Positions 48,168 through 60,700 of a stretch of DNA of 64,000 bases are shown here, one piece after another; position 1 is the first letter of the stretch; each line of letters starts with the position of its first letter. The position numbers and the translations under genes were made by a program. Location of the stretch: NCBI GenBank assembly GCA_028015205.1, contig CM051517.1, positions 57,349,455 through 57,413,454 of the forward strand. The letters are read 5' to 3'. The notes beneath the pieces are model-generated. The model saw only the letters and a list, made by a program, of their open reading frames with translations, ran no database searches and was not told the DNA's origin. The stretch is from Mytilisepta virgata (lineage: Eukaryota > Mollusca > Bivalvia > Mytilida > Mytilidae).

Positions 48168-48268
48168 GTGGTGGAAAGGGTATTGGGAGACAGGGAGAAA
48201 GGGGGCGGGAGAAAGGAGAGAGGGGGCGGGAGAAAGGAGAGAAAGGGCGGGAGAAAGGAGGGAGAACT
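48168..48268. repeat. Purine-rich minisatellite, about 21 bp x 3-4
   Basis: Unit GGGGGCGGGAGAAAGGAGAGA. A related purine tract lies at 50,505-50,585. Open frames here are repeat translations. Confidence 0.8.
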
Positions 48269-49015
48269 ATCAAAGGGAGACTAACTTTAATGTTGAAAAA
48301 AAAAATAAAGAGGTAAAAAAACGAAAAAACTGGATACTAAATGTTCTAATAAATGGACAAATCTTTGAAAAAAGGCAACATTTATATTTCCCAAACCATT
48401 TTTGCCATTTCCGATCATTTCATTAAAGAATTTGATGTTCAATCTGACTTAAACTAACATGATACTATAGACAAATTATTTTATCGACATTTCAAACCAT
48501 TGTTAACATGCTTAAGTCTTTACGCATGAAAAATCTAAATTCTGCACGTTTACGCGTGGGTTTGATGTGGGATACTTAGGCATAGGAATAGTATATCTTC
48601 GTCCCAGAAACCATACTTCTGAGGGCTTAATACTTGTAAAGATAAAAATATAACTTTGGCATTTAAGAAGGTAATGTGTGTAGACTCTGTATAGGCCAAT
48701 TTCGACCTACTGCACATTTATAAATGAACAACAAATGGATAATAGGACAGGTCAACAATGACATATATTCCAACCAATCAACATCACCCAAACAGACAGA
48801 ACCCCAAACAAAAATAACATAAAAGAGCACAGAACACATCACAGAGTCAGGATAGTCCATGCATATTTCAACAATTTTCCAGGTCACCTTAAAATATTTA
48901 CGTTATCCACTTGACCACACAAAGTAAGGTGTTCTCGAGGACAGGGAAAAATAGAGATGACACAATAAAAACTATGTCTAATTTCATGATCCTCATACAT
49001 GACCATACATATCAA
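48269..49015. other. No gene seen
   Basis: AT-rich. A 74-codon minus frame at 48,663-48,887 has no recognisable content. Confidence 0.35.
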
Positions 49016-49040
49016 CAAGAGGCTCACCAGAGCCTGTATA

Positions 49041-50292
49041 GCTCACCTGGAGTCTGGTTTTCATTGGACAATTAATCAACTATTTGACCAAGTTTGTTGC
49101 AATTGGTTCAATTGTTCAGGGAAAATTTGTTGAAGATTTATTTTTCATAAGGTTTAATGTTAAAATATGTTCCCTGATGGTGGTAGTCCTGGCAGAAATT
49201 TGACAAAATTGACCAGGAATAAGGGTGAACCTTAAATAAATGTAACAGAACCCGACCTCAAATTACACAAACCAATAACTCCTAAATAGAATTTGGGATT
49301 TCCTTTAAAATTTCAAGGTATGTAGATCTCAACATGGCAAACATTTTTCAAATTTACATTTCACTTCTATCTCAAATAGTTTTGGAGATACATGACAAAA
49401 AATGTTAAATTTTGAAAATTGACGAAAACAGGGCAATAACTCCTAAATGGGTTTTGGGATTTCCTTTAAAATTTCAGGGTATGTAGATCTCAACATAGCA
49501 AACATTTTTTTCAAATTTACATTTCACTTCTATCTCAAATAGTTTTGGAGATAAATGACGAAAAATGTTAAATTATGAAAATTTGACGAAAAAAAGGGCA
49601 ATAACTCCTAAATGGGTTTTAGGATTTTCTTCAAAATTTCAGGTTAGGTAGATCTTGTCATGCTGATCAATTTTACCCAATGTCAGATTTTCGATATCTG
49701 TAACGGTTTTTGAGTTATTAGCAAAAAAGAGAAATTTACCCCTATGTTCTATTTTTAGTAACAGCGGCCATGTTTTTCGACGAATCAAAAATCCCCACAC
49801 AAGTTCTATGCAGGGTACCCAAGGAACATTCATACCAAGTTTGGTTCTAATTAGTCAAGTAGTTTCAGAGGAGAAGATTTTTGAAATAATAACATAAAAA
49901 AAGCCAAAAATGTCAAAAAAGGGCAATAACTCTAACATCAGTTGACAGATTTTCACGAAAATCAACACACAGGTAGCTCTCATCATGCTGAACACTTTCA
50001 ACCTGCCAGAAATTGCCATAACCTAATGATTTTTTAGATATTTGCGAAAAACTGTTGTTTGACCCCCTATGTTCTATTTTTAGTAACAGTGGCCATGATT
50101 TTCGACGAATCAAAAATCCCCACATCAGTTCTATGCAGGGTACCCCAAGGAACATTCATACCAAGTTTGGTTCTAATTAGTCAAGTAGTTTCTGAGGAGA
50201 AGAGTTTTATATAATTGTTAACGATCACGACGACGGACGACGACGGATGCCAAGTGATGGCAATAGCTCACATGGCCTTTGGCCAGGTGAGC
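49041..50292 (+). mobile_element. ACGG-tailed element, third copy
   Basis: Same left end as the 44.7-kb copy ('gctcacctggagtctgg') and same right end ('ccaggtgagc'). Repeats of 'gggcaataactcctaaatgg' inside, then 'acgacggacgacgacgg' and 'agtgatggcaatagctcaca'. The terminal hairpin is intact. Confidence 0.75.
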
Positions 50293-50504
50293 TAAAAATG
50301 AGTTTCTTGACATTGGGGCATGCACAATGCACCATTGACAACATTCCAACATTGTGTATTAATTTGCGTACGAGTCGGAGGCAGGCCTTGTTCGTAAAAT
50401 CAGTATATGCTTTAATAAAGACCTATGCCACCTATATATGGTCATATATTAATTCAAATTTGTATTAAAATCGATTGATCTGAAAAAAGACGGTTGTTAA
50501 GGTG

Positions 50505-50600
50505 GGAGATGGAAGCAGAGGGGCCGGAGAAAGGAGAGAGGGGTGGGAGAAAGAATGGAGGGGGCGGGAGAAAGGAGAAAGGTACCCCCCTTTCCACCCC
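50505..50600. repeat. Purine-rich tract related to the 48.2-kb minisatellite
   Basis: 'ggggccggagaaaggagaga', 'gggggcgggagaaaggag', then a C-rich run 'acccccctttccacccc'. The two sides are partly complementary. Confidence 0.65.
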
Positions 50601-51169
50601 CTCCTGTCGAATGTCGGCCTGAAATAATTTTTGATCATGCCGAAAAGAAAAGAAAACCGAATCCTGTCGTCTAATGTCAGTGAAATATTACGCTACTACA
50701 ATGCGAAAAAAAACAAAAATAATTTTATTCGCAGTAGCCGTATTGGACGTAATTCCATGGAAAAGTATTAAACAGTCGCAGAAATGGGGAAAACAAGGCC
50801 TAGATTCCAATAAATCGATGGATTTTTTATTCCGAATTTAACTGAGGTGTTATTTTTACTTTCTTATCATTATCAAATGTATACATGTACTAAATTTTTA
50901 TTTTAATTCAACAGCTGTTGAATACATGTCTGTTTATCTCACGAATTCTATTGTTACGCTTACGGAAAATCACGTGCAAATACAAGCCTTTTATGGTGAT
51001 TTCCATTACCCATATTTGGATACGTCACTAAGGTGGGGCTTTGCAGCATTTATTGGCACGACGATATATAAGTAGGATTAAATAATAGTTTTAGGCCAAA
51101 GAAATCTCGAGTGAATTTAATAATAATAATAGGGATATTTATATATAATTTTAGTATAATAAATTATAT
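50601..51169. repeat. Intergenic; contains the plus copy of the 47.0-kb repeat
   Basis: 50,950-51,070 is the direct-strand copy of the 46,980-47,190 repeat. Nothing else is supported. Confidence 0.45.
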
Positions 51170-51490
51170 GTATGTCATGAATTATGTCCCCTCTCTTTCG
51201 TTTATATTTAAATGAAATATATTGTTTAATAACATTTCAATATTGCAGTATTTATTTGTATTAGATAATGATATAATTTTAATGAGATAAATGTTATGGA
51301 AAAGATAATTATAAATATATAGGATTTATAAAATTATTGAAACTTTTATTTACATTAAATGCTGTTTTATGTAAAGTTTCTATATGGTATTTAGTTTGTT
51401 TCGCCTTCTTTAACCGTTGCACTAGATGCGCATTTCGACAAATTATGTATTTTATTTGGATTTTCATCACGATGATCGTGGTGTTCAATG
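51170..51490. repeat. Copy of the 'gaattatgtcccc' repeat family
   Basis: Starts 'atgaattatgtcccctctc' and ends 'gcactagatgcgcatttcga', then hairpin ATCACG...CGTGGT. Confidence 0.55.
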
Positions 51491-52483
51491 GCAATAACCC
51501 ACAACACTTACAGACTACTTACTACCCGACGCCAACAAAACATAAATTAAAATACTTACATTTGATGTAGTTATTAAAAGATTTTCTTGATTATTATCAT
51601 TGAATTAAAAACAGAGATAAAACTTAATTCATATCAATTCATAATACTAAAACTAAGGAAAGTATTTAGTTTACTGATAAATATGCAGTGAAAAGCAACG
51701 AACCGGTTTGCTTCAAATTGGTTGTAAGATATAAATAGATACAAAATTTGGGGAACAATACGTATTACAGATAAAACGGGATTCGGGAGAGGGAAAAGTG
51801 CTTAGTAAGGCATGTATTTGGCCTAAAATATGGCTAGAAATAAAACCCCAAGTAAACAAAAAGATATCATTTGTAAAAGTAACCTTTAAGTACCTACTTT
51901 GCTAAAATATATTTCTTACATTAACATGTCATTAAACCATCACCAAAATTACGTAATTTCATAAAAATGATGGTTTTGGCCAATTTTCACATAGACTTTG
52001 CCATGGAAAATTACGGTATATTGCCTCCGCATGCAAGAAACAACTTTATATTTAACATGAATATTTATTCGGATAGTATACATTTAATACCTATAAAAAT
52101 ATGTGTTTGTTTCTCGACTGCACAAACTGTGCAAACAAAATATGCATGGAAAACTGCTACAAATCTGCTATTTTCAAGATATTTGGTCAATGATGGAATA
52201 TAATGAAATCATTTTGATGTCACATAGATAGAAATTATGCTGAAATTGAGTTATTTTTCGACCAATTTATATATTTTACCAACTTTAGGCTAATTTTGAA
52301 ATAATTCCTAAAATTTTCATATGTTTAGGCCACTGAAAAACTGGCTTTTTTACTCCCCTACTCTTTTTTCTCGAAAAGAAAAATTGTATTTTACATCGTG
52401 TTTATAATATTACTACTTTTTAACTTTTTTTACAAGACAAGCATGATTGTCATTTTCACCATTTACATTTCAAAACTTGCTTT
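51491..52483. other. No gene seen
   Basis: AT-rich; chance frames only. Confidence 0.4.
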
Positions 52484-53045
52484 AAAATAACAATCCAAAG
52501 ATACTAATATTAGATATAGTAAATTTATACTATGCTGTATACGACGCATTTCAAGGAGTTACCTCTCATCAGCAGCATAAAAACCGAAACATTTGGAAGG
52601 CCAAAAACCAAACTGATTTTGAACAAGAAGTACTCATAACCAAAAATACCGAAATAGGAAGCCAAATTTCAGCTAAGGAGATCTACCATGTGCAATACAA
52701 GGAATGAACCCTTAGTATTTCTATAATTTTTGAATTTTGCTAAATACTGGTAATTTCTGTAACAAAACAATGAATAATCATGTCGGACAAGTCTGACGAC
52801 TGGGTTGGCGAATGCCCTCGGGGACCTAAGATCCACCATGCAGAGACATCGTCCCAGGAGTTTCAAAATAACAATCCAAAGATACTGATATTAGATATAT
52901 TAAATTTATACTATGATGTATACGACGCATTTCAAGGAGTTACCTCTCATCAGCAGCATTAAAACCGAAACATTTGGAAGACCAAAAACCAAACAGATTT
53001 TAAACAAGAAGTACTCCGGCATAACCAAAAAATACCGAAATAGGT
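52484..53045. repeat. Dispersed repeat, copies 2 and 3
   Basis: Full copy at 52,484-52,758 and left-part copy at 52,866-53,045, in the same orientation, separated by about 107 bp containing 'cgaatgccctcggggaccta'. Confidence 0.8.
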
Positions 53046-53322
53046 TGCTTTAAACTACGGGTAAAGATGTTTGCAAGTTTTCATCTCTAACTTAAAAAAT
53101 TTCACCATGGTAAAATGTTTTTAACAGCATTTTTTAAAATAAAGGGAAAAAATTAAGAATTTAAATAATACAGAATTTGTGGCCCCTATCCTGACCTTCC
53201 TATATGAGTCCAGAAAAATGCAGAGAGGTGGATTGGTACGGCTTATATAAGTCATGCAATTGAGGTTTGTTTGTTTTTTCTTTTTTTTTGGGGGGGGTGT
53301 AGGTTGCCGCGGTACAATTATA
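53046..53322. other. No gene seen; T9/G8 homopolymer
   Basis: A T run then G run at about 53,281-53,297. Confidence 0.4.
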
Positions 53323-53988
53323 CAGGGTTCATACACATTTTTTACCACAAAATTCAAGGACATTTCAAGGACTTTAAAGCACCAATTTCCAAATTTTCAA
53401 GGACCAGAAATCAACTGATATGGACAATTTAAATCCATATGGTTATGACCTATATGTAATTGTAAGTAGCCGTACATCCGAGAATTTACATTTCCCAGGC
53501 ATGTCATCAACGTTCTTTCGAACTACTTTCAGTTGCGGTTTGCTCACTGTGACTAAAATTCATCGGCAAAATACATTTAATCAAGTAAATGAAAGATGTT
53601 TTATTAGTTAAAGTTAATTTAAGTTACCAAAAAATCAATCTGGATCGTTTAATTACCAAAATTTTTACGCAAAGTCAGATTTATTTCTTGACCGCATCAC
53701 CGAAATTACTACGCACTGGTTTCACAGAAAAGTAACTATTTTTAGAAAAGGGAAAATACGCGAAATATATAAAGTCTTGACCAAAAATGCCGATAAACAC
53801 GAGACCGAGTGATCTGAAAACGAATTAAAAACACTTTTATGACAGAAAATTTAACCATTTGTTTCATTCTTCAAAAACACAGTTTTTCAAGGAGTTTCAA
53901 GGACCTCCTTTGAATTTCAAGTACTTTCAATGCCTTAATTTTCAATTTCAAGTACTTTCCAGGTTTTCAAGCACCCGTGCGAACCCTG
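53323..53988. mobile_element. hAT-type MITE, 666 bp
   Basis: Left end CAGGGTTCATACAC, right end in reverse CAGGGTTCGCACGGGTGC. Inside both ends run 'ttcaaggac' and 'cttgaaa' repeats. ATTATA flanks both sides (53317-53322 and 53989-53994). CAGGGTTC ends are known in animal hAT elements. No transposase is encoded. Confidence 0.75.
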
Positions 53989-54039
53989 ATTATATAAATT
54001 GATGTCTATATCATGACCACTTATCTCTGTATAATTGGC

Positions 54040-54230
54040 AAAAGCTAACTTTTTACGGTACAACTATTTATTAGTTTAGAGCGGATCTGCAGATGGTATA
54101 TGTGTAAGTAACTATAGAACTGAAAACATAAGTTATGGACGTGATAAACCATGGTATCAATACATTATTATTCAGCTTGTAATGTGCGTCTTTGATTGAC
54201 AAATAAACATATTTGATTTGATTTATATCT
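54040..54230 (+). mobile_element. Possible LINE 3' tail
   Basis: Ends 'tgattgacaaataaacatat' then 'ttgatttgattta', the layout of a LINE 3' end with a simple tail. No coding part. Confidence 0.3.
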
Positions 54231-54555
54231 GGATTTTTTTTTAAATAATGCACAACAATGTGAATATTTCACATTATCAACTGTTATACACGATAACCTG
54301 GATAAAGTCTATTTATTTGTTTCGATGCCATATTTAGACCACATGAACAAAAAGTGATATTTCAATACTGTATTCAATTTCAAACAAGAATCCACTAAAT
54401 CCGATAATTCGAGAATGATCCGATTTTTAAAAGGCCTTGGCCTTTGGACGTATGATCATTTTTTTAAATAAATCATGGATTTAAATCCTTGCATAAATGT
54501 ATTCAGATGTTTTTTTTAATTTGTCTTTTATTCACCTCCTTGTTGTTACACGTAA

Positions 54556-54563
54556 ACTTCCGG
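54556..54563 (-). promoter_or_regulatory. ETS-type site just before the NGLY1 start
   Basis: ACTTCCGG (reverse CCGGAAGT) lies seven bases before the ATG at 54570. CCGGAAGT is a common core-promoter element near start sites of housekeeping genes. It would place transcription start close to the ATG. Confidence 0.35.
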
Positions 54564-54569
54564 TTAAGA

Positions 54570-54791
54570 ATGGCACCAGTTCCGGAAAGTGTAACATCTC
54601 TTGCAAGCGAAAATTCTGCAGAGGATTTTATCCAGGCTGCTAAAATTATTTTGAAATATGCAGATAACATAATAAGCAACCCTAATGAGGAAAAATTCCG
54701 AAAAATCAGGCTAGGAAATCCAACTGTCGAAACAAAATTGCTGCCAGTTGTGGGGGCACTCGAATGCTTCTTCGACATGGGATTTACAGAA
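54570..54791 (+). CDS. NGLY1: NGLY1 exon 1: PUB domain, first part
   Basis: 74 codons, MAPVPESVTS to GALECFFDMGFTE. The donor is gaa/GTAATT, which leaves the frame at phase 0. Reading on past it gives residues with no family match and a stop at 54852-54854, which supports the splice. Confidence 0.9.
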
Positions 54792-57700
54792 GTAATTATG
54801 ATACACATTTCGTCAACTCTAGACTCATTCGTTGTTTTCAAACACAGGTACTAGAGAACAGGATCCAATTTATTAATCAGAGAGGAGGGGGTACCACTTA
54901 GTTTAGCATGGTCCTGTTCTCAAGTATCCTGATACTGTCATGATCAGTAAACCGAATCCTGGTCGGTTTGGCCTACTTTCAAGATAATGTAATATTAAAC
55001 CGTAATGACAATATATATATATATATATATATACATGCTATATTGTCAGGAATAGGCACTACATGCCAGAATATTTATACAGATGACAGTTCATTTGGTG
55101 TATCTTGTATTTTTTCTTACATCATATACATGTATATGTATTTAGAACATGTGACATTAGTACAAGTTTAAAACAATTTAAAGTGTTTTTATGGAACTGT
55201 ATATTCCATTAATCTTCACAAGGCTCCAAATTTTTGGAAGGCAAAACGAAGATTTATTAAATTTTCATGTGTCAGCTGTTGTTTATTCGACAGAGGCCTG
55301 ACTTCTGGATATTTCTTTTTTTTTTTTTTGTTTTATTTCATTAGTACTTTTAATAAATATTTACCTCAGTCTTTCAAAATCTTAGTACCTTAATCAATGT
55401 GAATTGTCTTGTCACTTGGCTGACAAATGTAATTAACAAAGTCTTAACTAGAACTAATGAACTTACCTGATTTCGTTCAAAGGTGTCTTCAAGAGACACA
55501 AGACAGTTGGCTATGGAAATTTCCAGTGTAAAAGGAAGAAAACTTGTCCTTTGAGAATTTATTAAATTAGATATTAGATCCTGGTGTTGCACGAAATATG
55601 CACAAAACACATGGAAAATATTCAAAATAATTGTTCTACTAATTTTAGGATAGTTGTAAGTTATTCAATTCAAAATTTTTTCATTCAGTGAACTGATGTT
55701 TTTAGACAGTGTCCCACCCGAACTTTGAGGCGAATTTTTTTAAATGTCAAGACATCAGAAGATTGGGACCTATTCTCAATTTTTTTCATGTAATTTTTAT
55801 TTTATATGATTTAATTTTCCGATTCTGGAGATATTCACCAAACTGTGACAGAAATACCAGAGCACCTGGCCCCATCTTTCAGTTTTTAGTGCAGTGTTTT
55901 GTGTTGTGTTGTCCTAGTTTTACTGGTCTTTTCTTTGTCTCTGGATTTATGAGTTTGATACAATTGCTTATTTCTGTTTACATTGTTTTTCTATGGGTTG
56001 TTGTCTCTGAGGCATATGTTCCAAATCTTTTCCCTTTTACACCATTGCCAAATTAATCCACTTGCAGTATTTTTTTTTTAGTTATAGATGCAGATAGTTT
56101 TTTATGAAATCAAATAACCAAAATAACCTGAGTGCCAATATACATTGTATAAGTTGGCTTTGCCCCCCTGGACCTTGTGGCAAGCCTTGAGTGGCCCCCA
56201 GACCCCTAGCTGGAATAATGCCTCCTCCCCTAACATAAAATCATGGATCTGCACCTCTTTTATAAATATTTTTTATAGAAATTTAATGTTTCATTGATCA
56301 TAAATTTCCAGAAAACCTGGATACTAATTGATTTTTGTTCCAGAAGAAGTATGTAGAACATTTACTGTTTAAATATTTTATTGAAGGATGGGGAATTCTT
56401 GACATTGCCTGTATCATCACCAATCACACAGCTTAAGTCTGTAAGAGACTATCTTGTCCAAGAATTGAATAAGGTAAAACCTGCCAATGGACCAAGTGTA
56501 GTTGGGCAGACAACTAATAGTGTTCAATCAACGGGAGCAAGCTCTTTGACAAGTTCAGCTGTACCACCCCAATTACCCCAGAATCCAGGTTCAACACCCA
56601 CCCCAGTTCAACAGCTACCACCTAACTATCAGGTATTTATGAATTTACATCAATAATGCCAGAACATATAGCATGAAACACCAAGCTTCTACATGCGTCC
56701 ATCAGGTAGAAATCACAGCAGACTAGACAAGCTTAAAATAAATATGAAAGCTTCACAACACTTTCATCAAACTTTAACCAAGCAAGCTTCACCACACTTT
56801 CAGTAGTTAAGTTGAACAACACTTCAGATAGGCATGTGTTAACATCATATTTACTATTGCCTCTTTTGTATTTATATCTTCAAAGAGTAAAAGAAAACAT
56901 TAAATCACAAAAAGGTTCAAAGATGAATTAATTTATAGTGTTTTTCAGCCACAAAGTGGCCATCTTTAAAAACATGTTTGTTTTCTTTCTTCCTGACACT
57001 ACTTGATAAAATTATGAGTGTAGGTAAGAAAGATTTTTTGCAACTTCAACAGATCTCATGAATATGGATCAGATTGAGGGTTAAATACTTTTTTATGTTT
57101 CAACTATCTGGCCTTGTAGTATTAAGGTGTTTGAAATGAGTGAAAGTGTTTTTTCTGTATTTAATAATGATGAATTAATATTCAATGATAAAATAGTTAT
57201 ATCGGTCCGATATGGGAGTCGCTGGATGATATCCTGTTCGATATGGATTAGGTCATGTATTAATCTGTAACTTGGTAAAAGGAGGTTAATCAAACAACGA
57301 AATGTTATTCTAAGATGTACACAATTTTCTGTTGCTGAGACATGTTAAACAGTGAAACAACAAACTAAAATGAACCAATGATCCCCCAAAAGACAAAAAT
57401 ATCTTTTTGCAAAAAGAAAGAATTTTTAAGCACTTGGTACTTTGTCAATTGTTATGAGTCATAATCCTACATGTATAGTGGTATTGTTTATCCCAAATGT
57501 ACAAAGTAGCAATCAGACACAAATCAAAAGCAAATTCATCACACATACTTGCCAACATATTTTTGCTAGAATCCCTGATAAAATCGGCAAGGGGGACTGC
57601 ACAAGGTCCCTAGTGGGTCCATGGCAAAGCCACGGCCAAAAACTATTTTAAGGTATTTGGAAGCTAGCTGTTTCCAGGGTCCAAATCGTGAATAAATGTT

Positions 57701-60700
57701 TGTGAATATTACTTTATTTCAATGTAAAATGTAGAAATCCATGAAAATACTACAGTCCACCCGGTAACCCGGTAATGGGGTCAAATTTCCAAAAGGAGAA
57801 ATCCAGAGCATTGGCATGTATGCATCACACAACTGAAAATCAACTGAGGAACAGTTAACCTGCTCCTTTATTTAAACTATTAAAGCCCAAACCTACATGC
57901 AACCAGTTTGGACAAATATCTGATGCAGGAACAGGTGTGAAAATGAATTTAACAATAAAAAATCCTCTATTTAGAACAAGCATGTGATCAAAATACATGA
58001 ATTCATCATTACCTGTCAAATTATGTGTCAATGAAAAAGATGGACCGTCATACATCAATCAGTGGTTATTGATTTTCAGATTAACTATTGAAGCCATTTT
58101 TGATCCCGTGGGTAATAATTTGATATGTATGTATTATTTCGAGATAACGAAAATAATTTGAATACATTTGTTAGTTCGCCTCAACAAGTTTCAGTTACTA
58201 GTTGGTATGGGGTCATATATTTTTGTGTGCAGGTGCATTTGAAGAGACTGACCATGTGACATAAGATGGAGGTCACATGACCCATATTACACGGTTGACT
58301 GGCTTTTAAGTTTTATGTCAAAAATCAGTTTTCATATACAAAGTGACCTTCAATCATATTACTTGGTGTGAGGGTGCATATCAGGGAGCAACACAGCCTC
58401 CTACCAAAATTAGGTCACTCTGACCTTCTTATCGCACTTCATCGACTTGGGATAAGTTTTACGTCCGAGTTCAGTTCTTCAATACCAATGGACCTACAGT
58501 CATATTACTTGGTGTGAGGATGCATCTTAGGGAGTACCACAGCCTCCCACCAAAATTAGGTCACTCTTACCTACTTATCACACTTCATTGACTTAGGTTA
58601 AGCTTTAGGTCCGAGTTCAGTTCTCTGGTACCAAGCGACCTACAATCATATTACATGGTGTGAGGATGCATCTCGAGGATTAACACAGCCTCCCAAAAAA
58701 ATTAAGTCACTCTGACCTATTTATCACACTTCATTGACTTAGGTTAAGTTTTACGTCCGAGTTCAGTTCTCCAATTCCAAGGGACCTACAATCATATTAC
58801 TTGGTGTTAGGATGCATCTCGGGGAATAACACAGCCTCCCACCAAAATTAGGTCACTCTGACCTACTTATCGCTCTATATTGACATAGGTTAAGTTTTAC
58901 ATCCGAGTTCAGTTCTCTGATACCAAGGGACCTACAGTCTAATTTCTTGGTGAGAGGATGCATCTCGGGGAGTAACACAGCCTCCCACCAAAATTATGTC
59001 ACTCTGACATACTTATATAATTATCATGCTTCATTTACTAAGGGTTAGTTTTACATCTGAGTTCAGTTCTCCGATACCAAGCAACCTACAATCATTACTT
59101 GCTGTTAGGGTGCATCTTGGGGAGCTACACAGCCATACACCAAAATTAATGGGGGAACGAGGCGAACTTTGTAAGCGTAGATTTCTGGTTAATATAGGGA
59201 CCATAATTTTATTTTGAGACAACCAAAATTTCGACTCATCAGGGGTCAAAATGCATGTAGTTATATGGAACAAAATTTGAGACCACAACAAATTTTGACT
59301 TGAACAAGTTTGAGACGAGAGTTGACTGTATTGTATTCACAATTTAATTATGAAATAAAAAAATATTTCATTATTCTATAAAACTATTAAATAAAGAAAA
59401 CTGTACAAAACGTTACTGCACAAAACAATTATCTTCATACCTTGTGTGATAAATTAGTAAGACACAGATACATGTACTAGTCTCATATGCTGTCAAAAAA
59501 AATCTTGAAATGGCAAGTTTTATTATAACAGCAAATTGAGTTTTAACGTCAATGTTTGGCTCAAAAGAATATGGTCGTTGCAAAGAGGGTGGACTGTACT
59601 AACATATAAATTGAAAAATCCAAAAAGTATTATGATTCACCTCCCTACTTATACAATATCACTCAAGCATTGTCAGTTGTCACCATGGCCATCCATCATA
59701 GCCCTCTGGCTACACATTTTCCCGAATTGATATGTTTATTAACCATTTATGATGACTTTTTCAGCAATTGGAAAGACAGTTCTTCCAAAAGATTGAGACC
59801 AATTTAACCCATGTGTTGAAGTATGAAAATCAAGGTTTACAAGCTAAAGCAAGGCATGTTATACCAACACAAAGTTTGATTGAGAAAGCTCAAAAACAGT
59901 TCCAAGCTTTATCACAGACAGGTGACATTGATAATATTGGACTAAAAGATTGTTTAATATTAGAACTATTAGCTTGGTTTAAAAATTCATTTTTCAAATG
60001 GGTGGATGCCCCTCCTTGTGAAAGTTGTGGTGGCACACCCACAAACGTTGGAATGGCAACACCTACTGCTGAAGACTTAAAATGGGGTGCCTCACGTGTT
60101 GAAAATTATAAATGTGAAAAGTGTCAAAAATTTGTAAAGTTCCCTAGGTACAACAGTCCAGAAAAATTATTAGAAACAAGAAGAGGGAGATGTGGTGAAT
60201 GGGCCAATTGTTTCACATTATGTTGTAGGGCCATGGGGTTTGAGGCCCGTTATGTTTTGGACTGGACTGATCATGTGTGGACTGAAGTATATTCACCGAC
60301 ACAGAAACGCTGGTTACATTGTGATCCATGTGAAAATGTTTGTGATAAGCCTTTATTATATGAATCTGGTTGGGGTAAAAAATTGACGTACGTTCTTGCA
60401 TTCTCTGCTGATGAAGTTCAGGATGTAACATGGCGATATTCTTCCAAACATACTGAAATTTTAAGTCGGAGACAGGAGTGTCGAGAAATTTGGTTAGTTC
60501 AGGTTTTGCATAAATTGTGGAATGGAAAATTGAGTAGCGTAACAGACGCTAGAAAACAGGAAATGAATAACAGACTGTTAACTGAATTGGTAGAATTCAT
60601 GACGCCAAAGTCATCTGAAGGTCAAAATTTATCAGGTAGAACAACAGGATCAATGGCATGGAGACAAGCTAGAGGTGAATTGGGAACAGGTCCTGCTGAA

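Larger units (their letters stand above)
54792..56386 (+). other. NGLY1 intron 1
   Basis: 1,595 bp, GT-AG (acceptor ttattgaag). It holds a TA microsatellite (about 55,011-55,032), a candidate antisense exon (55,467-55,638) and, at about 55,880-56,050, sequence reminiscent of the Mytilus repeat ('gggttgttgtctctgaggc'). Confidence 0.8.

Noticed and set aside
48130..48426. 98-codon frame rich in GERRE
   Set aside because: Translation of the purine minisatellite.
55709..56056. 115-codon plus frame in NGLY1 intron 1
   Set aside because: Hydrophobic low-complexity content and partial match to a dispersed repeat. No family signal.
57855..58058. 66-residue minus frame starting MYDGPSFSLTH in NGLY1 intron 2
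   Set aside because: Looks protein-like, but it has no acceptor, does not join in phase with the other antisense candidate, and its length is within chance for this base composition.
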